From Mycoplasmataceae bacterium (GTDB taxonomy: Bacteria > Bacillota_I > Bacilli_A > Mycoplasmatales > Mycoplasmoidaceae): a DNA stretch of 64,000 nucleotides. Position numbers and translations under genes: made by a program. The stretch lies in the NCBI GenBank assembly GCA_031290395.1, contig JAITNN010000019.1, forward strand, positions 25,430 to 89,429. The letters run 5' to 3'. Positions 17,657 to 28,153 of the stretch are shown here, in pieces (the first letter of the stretch is position 1; each line of letters begins with the position of its first letter). Under the pieces are notes generated by a model. The model searched no databases. It was not told the DNA's origin and saw only the letters and a program-made list of their open reading frames with translations.

Positions 17657-18859
17657 CTAGTGTATGTTACTTATCCTTGCCATATCATTTTTAGATAAAT
17701 CTAAAGGTTTATCAAATTTTACTATTAACTTACTCATTGGTTTATTAACTACATCAATTAATAGACCATCTTTATCTTTAATTTCCAATAGTTTAACATT
17801 CTCAATGTGTTTTAAGTTTCTGCCCAATACTTGGAAGTCATTGATAATCCTAAAATAATTACGTGAAGTCACTCGGTAAGTTTCATCATCAATTTTTTGA
17901 TCAATAATAAAAGCAAATAGTTGATTAACTTGTTTAGGTATTTCATGATAAAGCATTTCATCTTTAGACGGATTACCATTAAATCAAGCATAGGATACTT
18001 CCCGATTGGCCGCCTTTAAAACATCATCAACATATTCTGACAATGATTGCTTTTTATCATAGATGGAATCAATGATTTTACGGTAAGCATTAACAACTGT
18101 AGCGATGTAATGCTCAGATTTCATCCGTCCTTCAATTTTTAAAGCACTAACACGACAATCGATTATGTCTTTAACATAGTTAATTAAGCACATATCTTTC
18201 GCTGACATACTAAATGTTTTAGATAGTGATCGATTGTCTTTATATAGTTCATTAACTCAACGACACGATTGTGCACAACCACCATTATTAGCATCTCTTA
18301 AACAAAAGTTGCTACTCAACATACAACGCCCACTATAAGAAATACAAACAGCTCCATGACCAAACATTTCGATCTCAATTTGGTCATGGACATTATTAAT
18401 CATTAGTTTAATTTCGTTTAGCGATACTTCTCTAGCTGTCACAATTCGCTTAGCACCATTTCTAGCTCAAAATAAGGCCGCTTTTGAATTAGTGACAGAT
18501 TGCTGTGTAGAAACATGGATGATAGCATTGGGATAATGTTTTTGAATCTTCCGGTAAATGCTTGGATCAGTCACTAAAAATGCATCAGGAGGTGTTTTCA
18601 TTACCTCATGTAAAAAATCTTCAAAACCATTTAGTAAATGATTGTGGCAAACAATGTTAGTTACTAAGTAAACTTTCTTTTGATTCTGATGGGCATAATT
18701 AATCATTTCATGCAATTGCTGATTATCAAAATTAGAGGCTCTAGCTCTTAATGAATATTGTTTGCCACCGAAGTAAATTGCATCAGCACCAAAGTCCAAT
18801 GCAATTTGGCCACGATTTAAATCTCCTGCAGGGGCCAATAATTCCATATGGTTACTCAT
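17657..18859 (-). CDS. U32 peptidase-family protein (tRNA U34 hydroxylation, TrhP/YrrO-like)
   Basis: A 400-residue protein with M-E-L-L-A-P-A-G-D-L at the start, F-G-A-D-A-I-Y-F-G-G, H-V-S-T-Q-Q-S, the U32 signature FGHGAVCISYSGRCMLSS at about 190 and G-G-C-A-Q-S-C-R-W, whose cysteines would bind iron-sulphur or metal. Despite the peptidase name, bacterial paralogues of this type act in prephenate-dependent 5-hydroxyuridine formation at tRNA position 34. Its ATG overlaps by 8 bases the stop of a second U32-like gene, the yrrN-yrrO-like pair. Confidence 0.87.
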
Positions 18860-19763
18860 ATGTATCCTCTTTGACGAGATAAATCATGTCTTGTTTATTC
18901 ATGCTATAAAAACCATGTGATAGTTTGTCTTCAATGTTAGTTTCTTGAATTAACTTATCATTGAATGATCCATTTTCAAGCGATTTAAGACCGCTTAGAT
19001 AAAGTTTTGTCATTTTGATAGTTCATTGTTCATCGTGTAAAAAACTATCAATTCTAATGGTGTCTATGTGATTTTCATTCAATTCTGATAATTTATCAAA
19101 CAACATTAATGAATAGTTAGTGAAGACATGAGCGCCATGTTCATCTTCGTAAATAATCATGGGTTCTTTACGTGATATTTCACGGATGAGTAATTTTGTC
19201 TTCGCTAACTCTTTGTCAATGTGTTGTGTTTCCTGGAAATTAGATACTAGCTTCCAACGTGAGTGCATTACATAGGCATAGCCACTAACTTGCACTTGGA
19301 GTTTCATTTGGTTTTTCTTTTGACCAATTTCTTTGATTTCATTAGCGTTTAATTCACGAGCTAATGCTACTTCGCCAATGTTATTTTCTAAATAAAAAGG
19401 GAATTGATCATAGTTAGTGACCAATGTTTCAGGGTTATAAATTAAAGGTATTCTAATTTTCTGTTCATAACAGATTTGATTAATAGCAAAGTCCCCAAAT
19501 ATAAAACCATCAATGTCTAGTTTGCTTAATTCCATTAAGTAAGTCGTTAAATTATCTAGTTCAGGATCAAAATAAAAACGATTAACCAACACAAGGATTT
19601 TGGTATTTTTCTTGTGCTGGGTTAGTGTTTTAATTTCGTCTAAAGTTAAATGACAGTTGTTACGGACACAATAGTGGTTATCACCGACGCATAGTTGGTG
19701 GACACCAAGATCAATTAGGTCTATAGCATTTGTATAACTTGTAGGGTTAACCAAAAGTTCCAT
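18852..19763 (-). CDS. U32-like protein, shorter paralogue (YrrN-like)
   Basis: A 303-residue protein starting M-E-L-L-V-N-P-T-S-Y, with C-V-G-D-N-H-Y-C-V-R, L-V-N-R-F-Y-F-D and a conserved-looking V-S-G-Y-A-Y-V-M-H-S-R block. It lacks the Cys-rich signature of its neighbour and is the partner subunit type seen next to it in Firmicutes. First gene of the pair; a promoter lies in 19764-19875. Confidence 0.82.
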
Positions 19764-19875
19764 AGGAGCAATGATTATATCTATTTACTTATTGGTAAAA
19801 TATGCATTTTAAAGTCGCTATACACTTTGTATAAAATACTTAAATATATTGAAGTATTTATTTTATAATGTAATT

Positions 19876-20451
19876 ATGACTGCAAGTGAGATTTTAAATA
19901 AAATAAAACAAGAAATGGGCTTAACTAATTACATGTTGGCTAAAATTTTAAATGTATCTCAGTCTTTAATTCATTATGTTATTAGTGGAAAATCCAATGT
20001 TGCTTTTAACACTATGGTAACTTGAATTTCCGAATTAGGATATTCTATAAAAGGCAATAAGATTGAAATAAATCAATTTAAATATGTAAGTTCCCCATTC
20101 TATTTAATTAATTTAGTTAATAAACAACCCTATGATGGACAATGGTTAGACATTTCTGTATCGATTAATAACATTTTACAAAACTCCCAATTTATGACTA
20201 GTAATATCTTTAAGATAAATCTTTCAAAAATGATTATTAATCGCAAATGAAAATCATTTTATTGTGGTGTGATTGAATATCTTTTTCAAACAATGTTCAA
20301 AAAAACACCACCGAAGTGAACGAACATTAAAGCTTTCAAACTGGATGAACAATGATCACCGCTTGAAAATTATGCTAACTCTACAGATTACGATCCTATT
20401 TTTAGCAAATACAATATATTGATACCGATAGGAGAATTACAATGCCTCTAG
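19876..20451 (+). CDS. XRE-type regulator with an antitoxin-like C-terminal domain
   Basis: A 191-residue protein. Residues 1-55 are a helix-turn-helix (M-L-A-K-I-L-N-V-S-Q-S-L-I-H-Y-V-I-S-G-K). The C-terminal half contains P-P-K-W-T-N-I-K, L-D-E-Q-W-S-P-L and F-S-K-Y-N-I-L-I-P-I-G-E-L. This pattern (P-x-W, D-x-P/Q-W, N-I-x-I) resembles antitoxins encoded beside nucleotidyltransferase-type toxins; that assignment is inference. Its end overlaps a broken downstream frame. Standing alone, it may be a leftover antitoxin or a co-opted regulator. Confidence 0.65.
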
Positions 20452-20620
20452 ACGAAAAAATAATGAGCAAAGAATTAGCCACCGAAACAGATTAAAACTC
20501 CACGACGCAGACGAAGCGATTGAAATAGTAGAGAAATATTATATTCGCCCTTCCCGCGAACAATTGATGCATGCAAATACTGTCGCTGAAAAGGCATTTA
20601 AATTGAAGAAAAATATTTAA
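20443..20620 (+). pseudogene. remnant of a toxin-like gene
   Basis: An ATG at 20443 overlaps the regulator's stop by 9 bases, a typical toxin-antitoxin junction, but the frame ends after 17 codons. The -1 frame then continues for about 45 residues (R-L-K-L-H-D-A-D-E-A-I-E-I-V ... R-P-S-R-E-Q-L-M-H-A ... A-E-K-A-F) to a TAA at 20618. A deletion plus a frameshift would explain it. The residual sequence looks like the C-terminus of a nucleotidyltransferase-type protein, with low certainty. Confidence 0.5.
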
Positions 20621-20679
20621 GGGAAATACTGAAGTTGATTATCTTAAAGATAATTAATTATCATACAATATTACTAACT

Positions 20680-21225
20680 ATGAGATTATACGATTGAACT
20701 GAAGTTGAACAAATCGTTTTCGAGTTGAAAAATAATAAAGCTGCTATTGTAGAAACTGATACAGTTATGGGTATTATTAGCAAGAACCCTACTTTGATTT
20801 ATAAAATTAAAAAACGTGCTCGTACCAAAAAACTAGTTCGTTTTGTGAGTTCGATTAAAGAGGTTCCAGGTTTAACGATGGCTGAAAAGCAGGCATTAAA
20901 TAAATATTGGCCTGGTGGATTAACGATTATTAAAAATGGTATCGGTTATCGAATACCTAATCATGCTAAATTATTAGAACTTATTAACAAAGTTAATGGT
21001 GTGTATTCGTCTAGCGCTAATATTTCAGGGAAGGCCCCTATTTATGATGATCAAGAAGCGTTAAACACTTTTAAACATTATCCATTTGATGTTGTCATTG
21101 TCAAGGGTCATCAACAAGATGATACATCATCCACCATTGTTGATTTGGATAAGCTAAAAATTTTAAGAGTTGGTAATGTGGATGGAAGTGCCATTATTAG
21201 TGCATTAATGAAGGAGAACAAATAA
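20680..21225 (+). CDS. tsaC: threonylcarbamoyl-AMP synthase
   Basis: A 181-residue YrdC/Sua5-domain protein: A-A-I-V-E-T-D-T-V-M-G-I near residue 27, a K-R-A-R-T-K-K-L segment in place of the usual K-x-R-x-x-x-K-P-L, Y-W-P-G-G-L-T-I, R-I-P-N-H, and S-S-A-N-I-S-G-K-A-P. It makes the threonylcarbamoyl adenylate used for t6A37 of ANN-decoding tRNAs, an essential step. The YrdC domain stands alone without the Sua5 extension. Its stop and the rpiB start share TAATG. Confidence 0.87.
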
Positions 21226-21662
21226 TGAAAATATATATTGGTAGTGATCATGCTGGATATGAAATGAAGACACAGATTGTGAATTATTTAAAATCACAAT
21301 CTTATGACTTGTTAGACATGGGAACTATGTCGTTAGACTCCGTAGATTATCCTGACTATGCTTTTAAAGTTGGTGAGAATGTTGTTCGCGATAGCAATAG
21401 CGTTGGTATATTAATTTGCGGCACTGGATTCGGTATGTGCATTGCCGTTAATAAAGTTAAAGGTGTTAGGGCTACAAGTGTTGTTCGTGCCGACATGGCT
21501 CCGTTGGCAAGACAACATAATAATGCAAATGTTTTGTGTTTATCAGCTCGATTTGTTAGTTACAACGAAAATGTGAATATTATCAACACATTTTTAAAGA
21601 CTAATTTTGAAGGTGGGCGTCATCAAAAACGCATTGATAAGATAACAGAGTATGAAAAATAA
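21225..21662 (+). CDS. rpiB: ribose-5-phosphate isomerase B
   Basis: A 145-residue RpiB/LacAB-family enzyme: I-G-S-D-H-A-G-Y-E at residues 4-12, V-D-Y-P-D-Y-A, I-L-I-C-G-T-G-F-G-M with the catalytic Cys, and A-R-Q-H-N-N-A-N-V-L. It interconverts ribose 5-phosphate and ribulose 5-phosphate. Its place in front of a nucleoside transporter suggests that imported nucleosides feed the pentose phosphates. It overlaps the next start by 11 bases. Confidence 0.92.
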   Translation: MKIYIGSDHAGYEMKTQIVNYLKSQSYDLLDMGTMSLDSVDYPDYAFKVGENVVRDSNSVGILICGTGFGMCIAVNKVKGVRATSVVRADMAPLARQHNNANVLCLSARFVSYNENVNIINTFLKTNFEGGRHQKRIDKITEYEK

Positions 21663-23184
21663 GAAACTATTTTTAAAAATTACTGGAGCATCATCCGCTA
21701 TTGTGATTAGCTTTGGAGTTGCTTTGGGTCTAGTATTTGCTGGTCGAACCAATCCATACATTGATTTTGATGACCCTAGTGACACCATTAGTTATGCTGC
21801 AACACCTTTAAAAACGGAATGGAATGTAAGCGACAAGACAGTAGCTAATGCCATCAAATTTCAAAATGCGAACGAATTAGATTGACCAGTAAATAAACAA
21901 GAATCTACGTTTGATAAATACACATATGCCGCTCTTTGCATTGATGGTGCGGATCATCTAATATTGGACAAGGGCTTTAATCAATCAGGTTATCAAGGTC
22001 TTGTGAATTGAGTCTGAACTAATCATTGATATAGAAATCAACAAACAGTCCCTATTTCTAATCCCCAACCAACATACGATCCCGCAAAATCTGGTTCGGC
22101 CAATGGCGTTCTACCAACTTCAAATAATAGTAGTGATTTTTGAAAAACATATTCTGATTTAATCCAACATGGTGCTAAATCTTTAGTATTGCCTGGATAT
22201 ATGCATCAAGATGGTTTATCGAATTTTAAAAACCAACCCAATAGCATTTACTCCGCAGCCGGCTACATTTTGTTAGATGCTAATACAGCAGACGATTTAA
22301 ACATCGCTTCCATTGTATTTCGATCTGACGAAGCAGCTTTTATGACTGGAATTGCTACTTGTCAATATTTAAATGACAATTTTGCCGAATATGGTAAAAA
22401 TGGGTTATCAGTCGGTACTTTTGGCGGTGTCAATATTCCGACAGTTACCATTTACATGGGGGGGTTTGAGCAAGGTGTTATTGCTTGGAATAATAATATT
22501 GAAAAAATTGCGCAGTACCACCAAGATCAAGGAGAATCTGGTTGAGACAACCCAGAAGCCCACAAAGTTAATTTCATTAACTTAGGTAAAACTGATTCTT
22601 ATTTTAGTAACTCATTTGCCATCGGTGATGGCAAACCACTTGTACAAGCACTTTTGCAAAGAGGAGCTGATGCCATTTTGCCAGTAGCTGGTCCACAAAC
22701 AATCGACACTGTCAAAGAGATTCAAGCTTATGGCTCAAGCTGTATTGTTGTCGGTGTGGATACTGCTCAAGAATTAGACACTAATACTAACGGTAGGAGT
22801 GTATATAAAGATGTAAATGGTGATGCGAATGTAATTAAATTTTCTGCTACCAAAAACATTGCCGGTATTACATCTCAAATTTTATCATTGTCATATGCTG
22901 GTTTACCTGATGATAGCACTTTCACAAGCGGTGATCCTAAAGTTGGATCTTATGGATATTTAACTGTTGGTAATACCGAAAATGATGGTATTGCACCAAG
23001 CGAATATTCATATCGCTATATTGAAGAATTTATTACAAGTGTTACTGATGGAGTTACGCCACCAGATGATGCAATTTATACATGGATTCTTGAAGAACTA
23101 TCTGGACTTCCACCACCTGATGGTACTCAAGAAAGTTATTTTGATTGGCTTTCCCAACCTGAAAATATGGTATTTAAAATTTAA
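21652..23184 (+). CDS. BMP-family substrate-binding protein of a nucleoside ABC transporter
   Basis: A 510-residue exported protein. The N-terminal hydrophobic segment (about 8-32) lacks a lipobox Cys, so it appears membrane-anchored rather than lipidated. The body shows BMP/PBP1 features: D-K-G-F-N-Q-S-G-Y-Q-G, S-I-V-F-R-S-D-E-A-A-F-M-T-G, G-G-V-N-I-P-T-V, R-G-A-D-A-I-L-P-V-A-G-P-Q and V-G-V-D. These proteins present nucleosides to the permease pair encoded downstream. It overlaps rpiB and is followed after 2 bases by the ATPase gene. Confidence 0.85.
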
Positions 23185-23186
23185 TT

Positions 23187-24815
23187 ATGAAAATTAATAA
23201 GTCTATAAATAAAAAATCTTTTGATGCCATTAAAAATATGCATGGCAAAATGCCTTACGCTGTTGAAATGCAAGGTATCACTAAAACTTTTGCTAATGGT
23301 TCTATTATTGCCAACGAGAATTTAGACATCAAAGTAAAAACAAACACTATCCATGCCATCATTGGTGAAAACGGCGCAGGCAAATCTACTTTGATGTCAA
23401 TTTTATTTGGCATTTATAAACCAGATAAGGGCAGCATCAATGTTAACGGGCACGAAGTTAAATTTAAATCTGCTCAAGATGCTTCTAGTACTGGACTTGG
23501 TATGGTCCACCAACATTTTAAGCTTGTGGAGGTGTTCACATTATTAGAGAATATCATTTTAGGTGCAGAGATAACTAGACACGGTACACTGGATAGAAAA
23601 ACCTCTAAAGCATTAATTATGGAACTATCTAAAAAATATAGTTTGCCAGTGGATTTAAATAAAAGAGTTAATAAAGCTAGCGTTGGTGAACAACAGCGTG
23701 TCGAGATTCTTAAATTGTTATACCGCGACTCCAATATCTTAATTTTTGATGAACCAACAGCCGTCTTGAGCGATGCAGAAATTCAAGGTTTTCTCAAAAT
23801 GCTTTTAGAATTTAAGAAACTTGGCAAAACCATAATTATTATTACGCACAAACTAAATGAAGTCAAAGAAGTTGCTGATCATGCCACCGTCATTCGCTTA
23901 GGCAAAAAAGTAGATGATTTTGATGTACATAATACATCAGTAAATGCAATGGCCGAAGCAATGGTTGGCAGACATTTAAATCCAATTAAAAATATTATGG
24001 CAGATGTTGAAATTAACAAGAATGATGTAATTTTATCGGTTAAAAATTTACATGCTAATAAAATTTCTAGTAATAAGATTGAAGCATTAAAGGATATTTC
24101 GTTCAATGTACACAAAGGTGAAATATTAGGCATTGCTGGTGTGGAAGGTAATGGGCAAACAGAATTAGCAATGGCAATTGGTGGGTTAATAAAACCCACC
24201 AAAGGGATAATTGAATTGCAAACTAATGGGAAGAATGTGATTGTGAATAATTTGCCGATTAGGAAAATTTATGATCATGGCATTTCACATGTTCCAGAAG
24301 ACCGACATAAATACGGGTTGTTATTAGATGAAACCGTTTCATTTAATGCTGTGGCTCCCGAAATTGACCGACAACCTTTTTCTAAATTTGGTTTCTTAAA
24401 TCGTCATGCTATTAATGAATATGCTCAATTACTTTGTACTAAATTTGATGTTCGAGGTGCCAACGGTGGCCGATCAATTGCTCGTAGTTTATCTGGGGGC
24501 AATCAACAAAAGCTAGTACTGGGTCGTGAGATTAATCGAAAGCATAGTGTGATTGTTTATGTACAACCAACAAGAGGTTTGGATCTTGGCGCAATTCAAG
24601 ATATTCATAAGCACATTATGGATGATGCTAAAAATGGTGCAGCCGTTGTGCTTATCTCATATGAATTAGATGAAATATTTGATATTGCTAGCACGATTAT
24701 GGTCATAGACAATGGACACATTTTGTATCATAATTCTGCTAAGCACACCACAAGAGAAATAGTTGGTCAGCACATTTCATCGGCGATTCAAAAGGACGGA
24801 GCGGCTCATGTTTAA
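23187..24815 (+). CDS. nucleoside ABC transporter, double ATPase subunit
   Basis: A 542-residue protein with two ABC domains, like NupA/RbsA-type ATPases. Domain 1: Walker A GENGAGKST at about 70, signature V-G-E-Q-Q-R-V-E and Walker B I-L-I-F-D-E-P-T-A. Domain 2: degenerate Walker A G-V-E-G-N-G-Q-T-E, signature L-S-G-G-N-Q-Q-K, and a Walker B in which the catalytic Glu is replaced (V-I-V-Y-V-Q-P-T-R-G-L-D). One competent and one degenerate site is usual for this family. The stop overlaps the permease ATG by 8 bases. Confidence 0.92.
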   Translation: MKINKSINKKSFDAIKNMHGKMPYAVEMQGITKTFANGSIIANENLDIKVKTNTIHAIIGENGAGKSTLMSILFGIYKPDKGSINVNGHEVKFKSAQDASSTGLGMVHQHFKLVEVFTLLENIILGAEITRHGTLDRKTSKALIMELSKKYSLPVDLNKRVNKASVGEQQRVEILKLLYRDSNILIFDEPTAVLSDAEIQGFLKMLLEFKKLGKTIIIITHKLNEVKEVADHATVIRLGKKVDDFDVHNTSVNAMAEAMVGRHLNPIKNIMADVEINKNDVILSVKNLHANKISSNKIEALKDISFNVHKGEILGIAGVEGNGQTELAMAIGGLIKPTKGIIELQTNGKNVIVNNLPIRKIYDHGISHVPEDRHKYGLLLDETVSFNAVAPEIDRQPFSKFGFLNRHAINEYAQLLCTKFDVRGANGGRSIARSLSGGNQQKLVLGREINRKHSVIVYVQPTRGLDLGAIQDIHKHIMDDAKNGAAVVLISYELDEIFDIASTIMVIDNGHILYHNSAKHTTREIVGQHISSAIQKDGAAHV

Positions 24816-26280
24816 ACACCGCATTCATTATTATTGAGATAAATTTGCTTTTAGTGATAAAAGGAAACATGGCTTCAAAAGTATTCTAGTCTCAGTGGCT
24901 GCCATTGTCGCCTCATTAATTGCGGCCTTGTTGTTGACTTGTGCCATTTATAAAGACACATCTTTGTTTGGCAAGATTTTAAATGCATTTTTTACAGTGC
25001 CATTTACAAAAGGTTATTACGATAGTACCATTAGCCGCATTGCCATTTTTGCAGTCGCAGCTACATCATTCTTAATTGCTTCTAAATGTGGTTTATTTAA
25101 CATTGGTATATCTGGCCAAATGTTCTTTGGTGCAGCTGTCGCAACGATCGTGGCACAACACATGATTAATGTTCCTAATGGTTTAAGCCAAATTATTCTT
25201 TTATTAATTAGTGTTGTGTCGGCTATGTTAATTTCTATGATGATTGGTGTATTGAAAGCTTATCTAAATGTGAATGAAGTAGTCTCTAGTATTATGTTTA
25301 ATTGAATTATCTATTTCATCGCAACATTTCTATTGGCAAAATATTGTCTTCCAAATTCATCTGGTTTATATACGCTATCTTTAGATATGTTGCAAGTTGG
25401 TGGCGATCCAAATCTCGTGTTCAAAATGCCAAACATGACTAGTTGGTTACCATTATTGATTCTAATGGTCGGTGTTGTTACCTTTGCAATTGTGATGCTT
25501 GGGTTTACTACTTTTGGTAAGAAAATTATTAATACCGGTATGTCCATCACAGCTGCTAAGTATGATGGATATAATACAAAAATTAACCAAATCAATGCGA
25601 TGCTCCTTTCAGGGGCGGTAGCTGGAGTTTTGGGTGTTATGGTTTATTTGAGCAATAGTGCAAATATGCCGATTAGTGTTGCAGCAAAGACATTACCACA
25701 AGAGGGTTATACTGGTATTTCCATTGGCTTAATTGCCATGAGTAATCCAATAGCAGTATTGCCTGTATCTATACTATTTGGGATGATTGACGCTTCTAAA
25801 GTAGCGCTAATTGGTTTAAACATTCAACCGGCCATGACTGATGCGATATTTGGTATCGTTGTTTATGGTGCAGCCATCATTAGTTTGTTTTACTTTATTG
25901 TACCTTTTAGATGATATTTACGAATATTCAAAGGAAAAGCATACGTCGAACATTATGATAAATATGTTGATCACGTAACAACCGAGATTAATGCAGCTGC
26001 AAGTGTCATTTATCATTTAAGAAAACTTCGTCGCTCTAAAATGACTTCTGAAGAAAGAGAACAATCAATTGAAATGACAAAGGATAAATTTGATAAATAT
26101 AAGGTTAATGTTCATAAAGATATTTCGCATGAAACCCTTGAGGAATATGAAAATAAAATATTTGGTGAATATTTAATCTTTAAGGCAAATGCTTCTAAAA
26201 AATTTATCATCTTAGTTGCCGAATCAAAGGTGAAGCAACTAGATGAGAAAATAAAAAAGATTCGCGAAGGGGATAAATAA
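24808..26280 (+). CDS. nucleoside ABC transporter permease 1
   Basis: A 490-residue membrane protein. About eight to ten hydrophobic segments cover residues 30-370, with the BPD_transp_2 family marks F-L-I-A-S-K-C-G-L-F-N-I-G-I-S-G-Q and a late E-G-Y-T-G-I-S-I-G-L-I-A-M-S-N-P-I-A-V-L. An unusual hydrophilic C-terminal extension of about 110 residues, charged and probably helical, follows the last membrane span. It overlaps the next permease by 1 base (TAATG). Confidence 0.88.
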
Positions 26281-27206
26281 TGATTGATCTTGGTATTTTA
26301 GTTAATTATTTCTTTATGTTTGGGGCTATTCTATTAGCGGCATCTTTAGCTGGCTATTTATCTGAACGTGTTGGTATTGTCAACATTGGAATTGATGGCA
26401 TGATGTGCATTGGCGCTTTGTTCTTTGCCATTTATTCATCACCAGTTCTTGGCATGTCGAATCACGGTTTTGGAATGATGATCTTTCCATTGATTTTAAC
26501 CATGTTATCAACGATGCTCATGGGTTTATTGCATGGGTTTGCTACCATCAAGTTGAAATCTAATCACATTATTTCTGGCACTGCCATTAATATGATTGGT
26601 TTAGCATTAGCTACTTTCTTAAATGCTACATTAGCCAACACTTTCTATGATGGCGCTGTAAAATTACAAACTGGATTTGCAAGTTTCCTTTCGTTAGGCA
26701 ATGGCATTTATTTATCTTCAATTATTTTATTTGTGGTAGTGATTTTAATCGCTGTGCTAATTTATTTTGTAGTTCACAAAACTAGAACCGGATTAAGATT
26801 TATTGCAGTTGGTGAAAACCCTAATGCCGTTGATGCTCAAGGAATTAGTGTCAAAAAATATCAATGAATAGGAGTGCTACTTTCATCAGCATTAGCAGGA
26901 TTAGCGGGGGCATTGTTCTTGTTTAACACTAGTGTATTCAATGGTAATACGGCTGGATTAGGATTCTTAGCATTAGCGATTATGGTAGCAGGTGGATGGA
27001 TGGTAGAATGAATCTCCGTTATTTCCATTTGTTTTGCCTTATTTACAGCATTATCTAACACCAACATTTTAACAAATATGGGTGTGCCCAAAGAAGTGGT
27101 GTTTGCGATTCCATACATTATCACAATTGTGGTGTTGTTAGCGTTCTCTAAACGTTCATTAGCGCCTGCTCACGATGGTATTCCGTTTGATAAGACCAAG
27201 CGGTAG
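26280..27206 (+). CDS. nucleoside ABC transporter permease 2
   Basis: A 308-residue membrane protein, the NupC/YufQ-type partner permease: S-E-R-V-G-I-V-N-I-G-I-D-G-M-M near residue 28 and R-F-I-A-V-G-E-N-P-N-A-V-D-A-Q-G-I between membrane spans. Last gene of the tsaC-rpiB-BMP-ATPase-permease-permease cluster. Its stop abuts a convergent gene with no terminator visible between them. Confidence 0.9.
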
Positions 27207-28151
27207 CTAAACTAGTTTTTTCGTGTTTTTTGCTTCAGCCATGATTTGACTTAAACGCTTTGTGTCAATAATCTCTTTGGTGACATAGGTATTATTAGCG
27301 TTTTCTTCATCACTAAAGAAAGCTTGACGCATATTCGTAATAATATTATCAATATTTGCTTGGATGTTAATTTTGTTGTAGTAAATAGAGCTCAAAGCAA
27401 CATCTTGATGAATTAAGTGATTTTTAAATGCTTTGATACACAAATCATTAATTGTGTTTAGGGCATAGTAGTAGATCTTATCCATATTAGAAATGTGCAA
27501 CATTTCCATAATTTTTAAGATCGCATTGTATTTAGTATTTTCTTTGGCAGTAACTACAAAATAAGAATGCTGTCCAGCGAGACCATTAAATGACCAATCC
27601 TTAGCAACATTATTAAATTCATTAAGTGCTTTCAACATTTCGCTACGATTTTTGTGAAAAATTAAAACGCTATGCACTATTGTGGAATTCACAAATTTCG
27701 CTAATTTATTGTAGTCATTAGTATATGGCAAAGGTAAATAGTGTCTTTTATTTAAAGATAGGGCATTTAACAAATTTAGACTATATGCATATTCACGTTG
27801 GCTTCCAGAAACTAATACAAGCGAGTTTTGCATAATGGCATAGTGCAAAATTGCTAAGACGTCTTCTTTATCCATTGAATTGTCATAGACGATTTTATCT
27901 TGGTGAATGCTATAAATTCTTGAACCATTATCACTTACAACATAGCCATGTTTAATACCAATATCTTTGATAACATTTTTTAAAAGTGACATCGTCGAGT
28001 GACTAGTAATAATTATGTTTTGATAAAGTGAAGCATTTTTAATGACACGAGCAAAACGTCCGATGACTAATTCTTTCGTAATTTCATCATTACCAGGATT
28101 AATATCGACTACGAATATTTTATCAAAACCATTTTCTTTTTTTGTAGCCAT
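27207..28151 (-). CDS. Cof-like HAD-family protein, catalytically degenerate
   Basis: A 314-residue protein with the layout of Cof-type HAD phosphatases: I-I-I-T-S-H-S-T near residue 50 (motif II region), V-V-S-D-N-G-S-R-I-Y, and a late N-T-I-N-D-L-C-I-K in the place of G-D-x-x-N-D. Motif I should read D-x-D-G-T; here it is V-V-D-I-N-P-G, so the second acidic residue is lost. I infer loss of phosphatase activity or a changed role. Last gene after thrS with a 2-base gap. Confidence 0.65.
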   Translation of the reverse strand: MATKKENGFDKIFVVDINPGNDEITKELVIGRFARVIKNASLYQNIIITSHSTMSLLKNVIKDIGIKHGYVVSDNGSRIYSIHQDKIVYDNSMDKEDVLAILHYAIMQNSLVLVSGSQREYAYSLNLLNALSLNKRHYLPLPYTNDYNKLAKFVNSTIVHSVLIFHKNRSEMLKALNEFNNVAKDWSFNGLAGQHSYFVVTAKENTKYNAILKIMEMLHISNMDKIYYYALNTINDLCIKAFKNHLIHQDVALSSIYYNKINIQANIDNIITNMRQAFFSDEENANNTYVTKEIIDTKRLSQIMAEAKNTKKLV

Positions 28152-28153
28152 AT

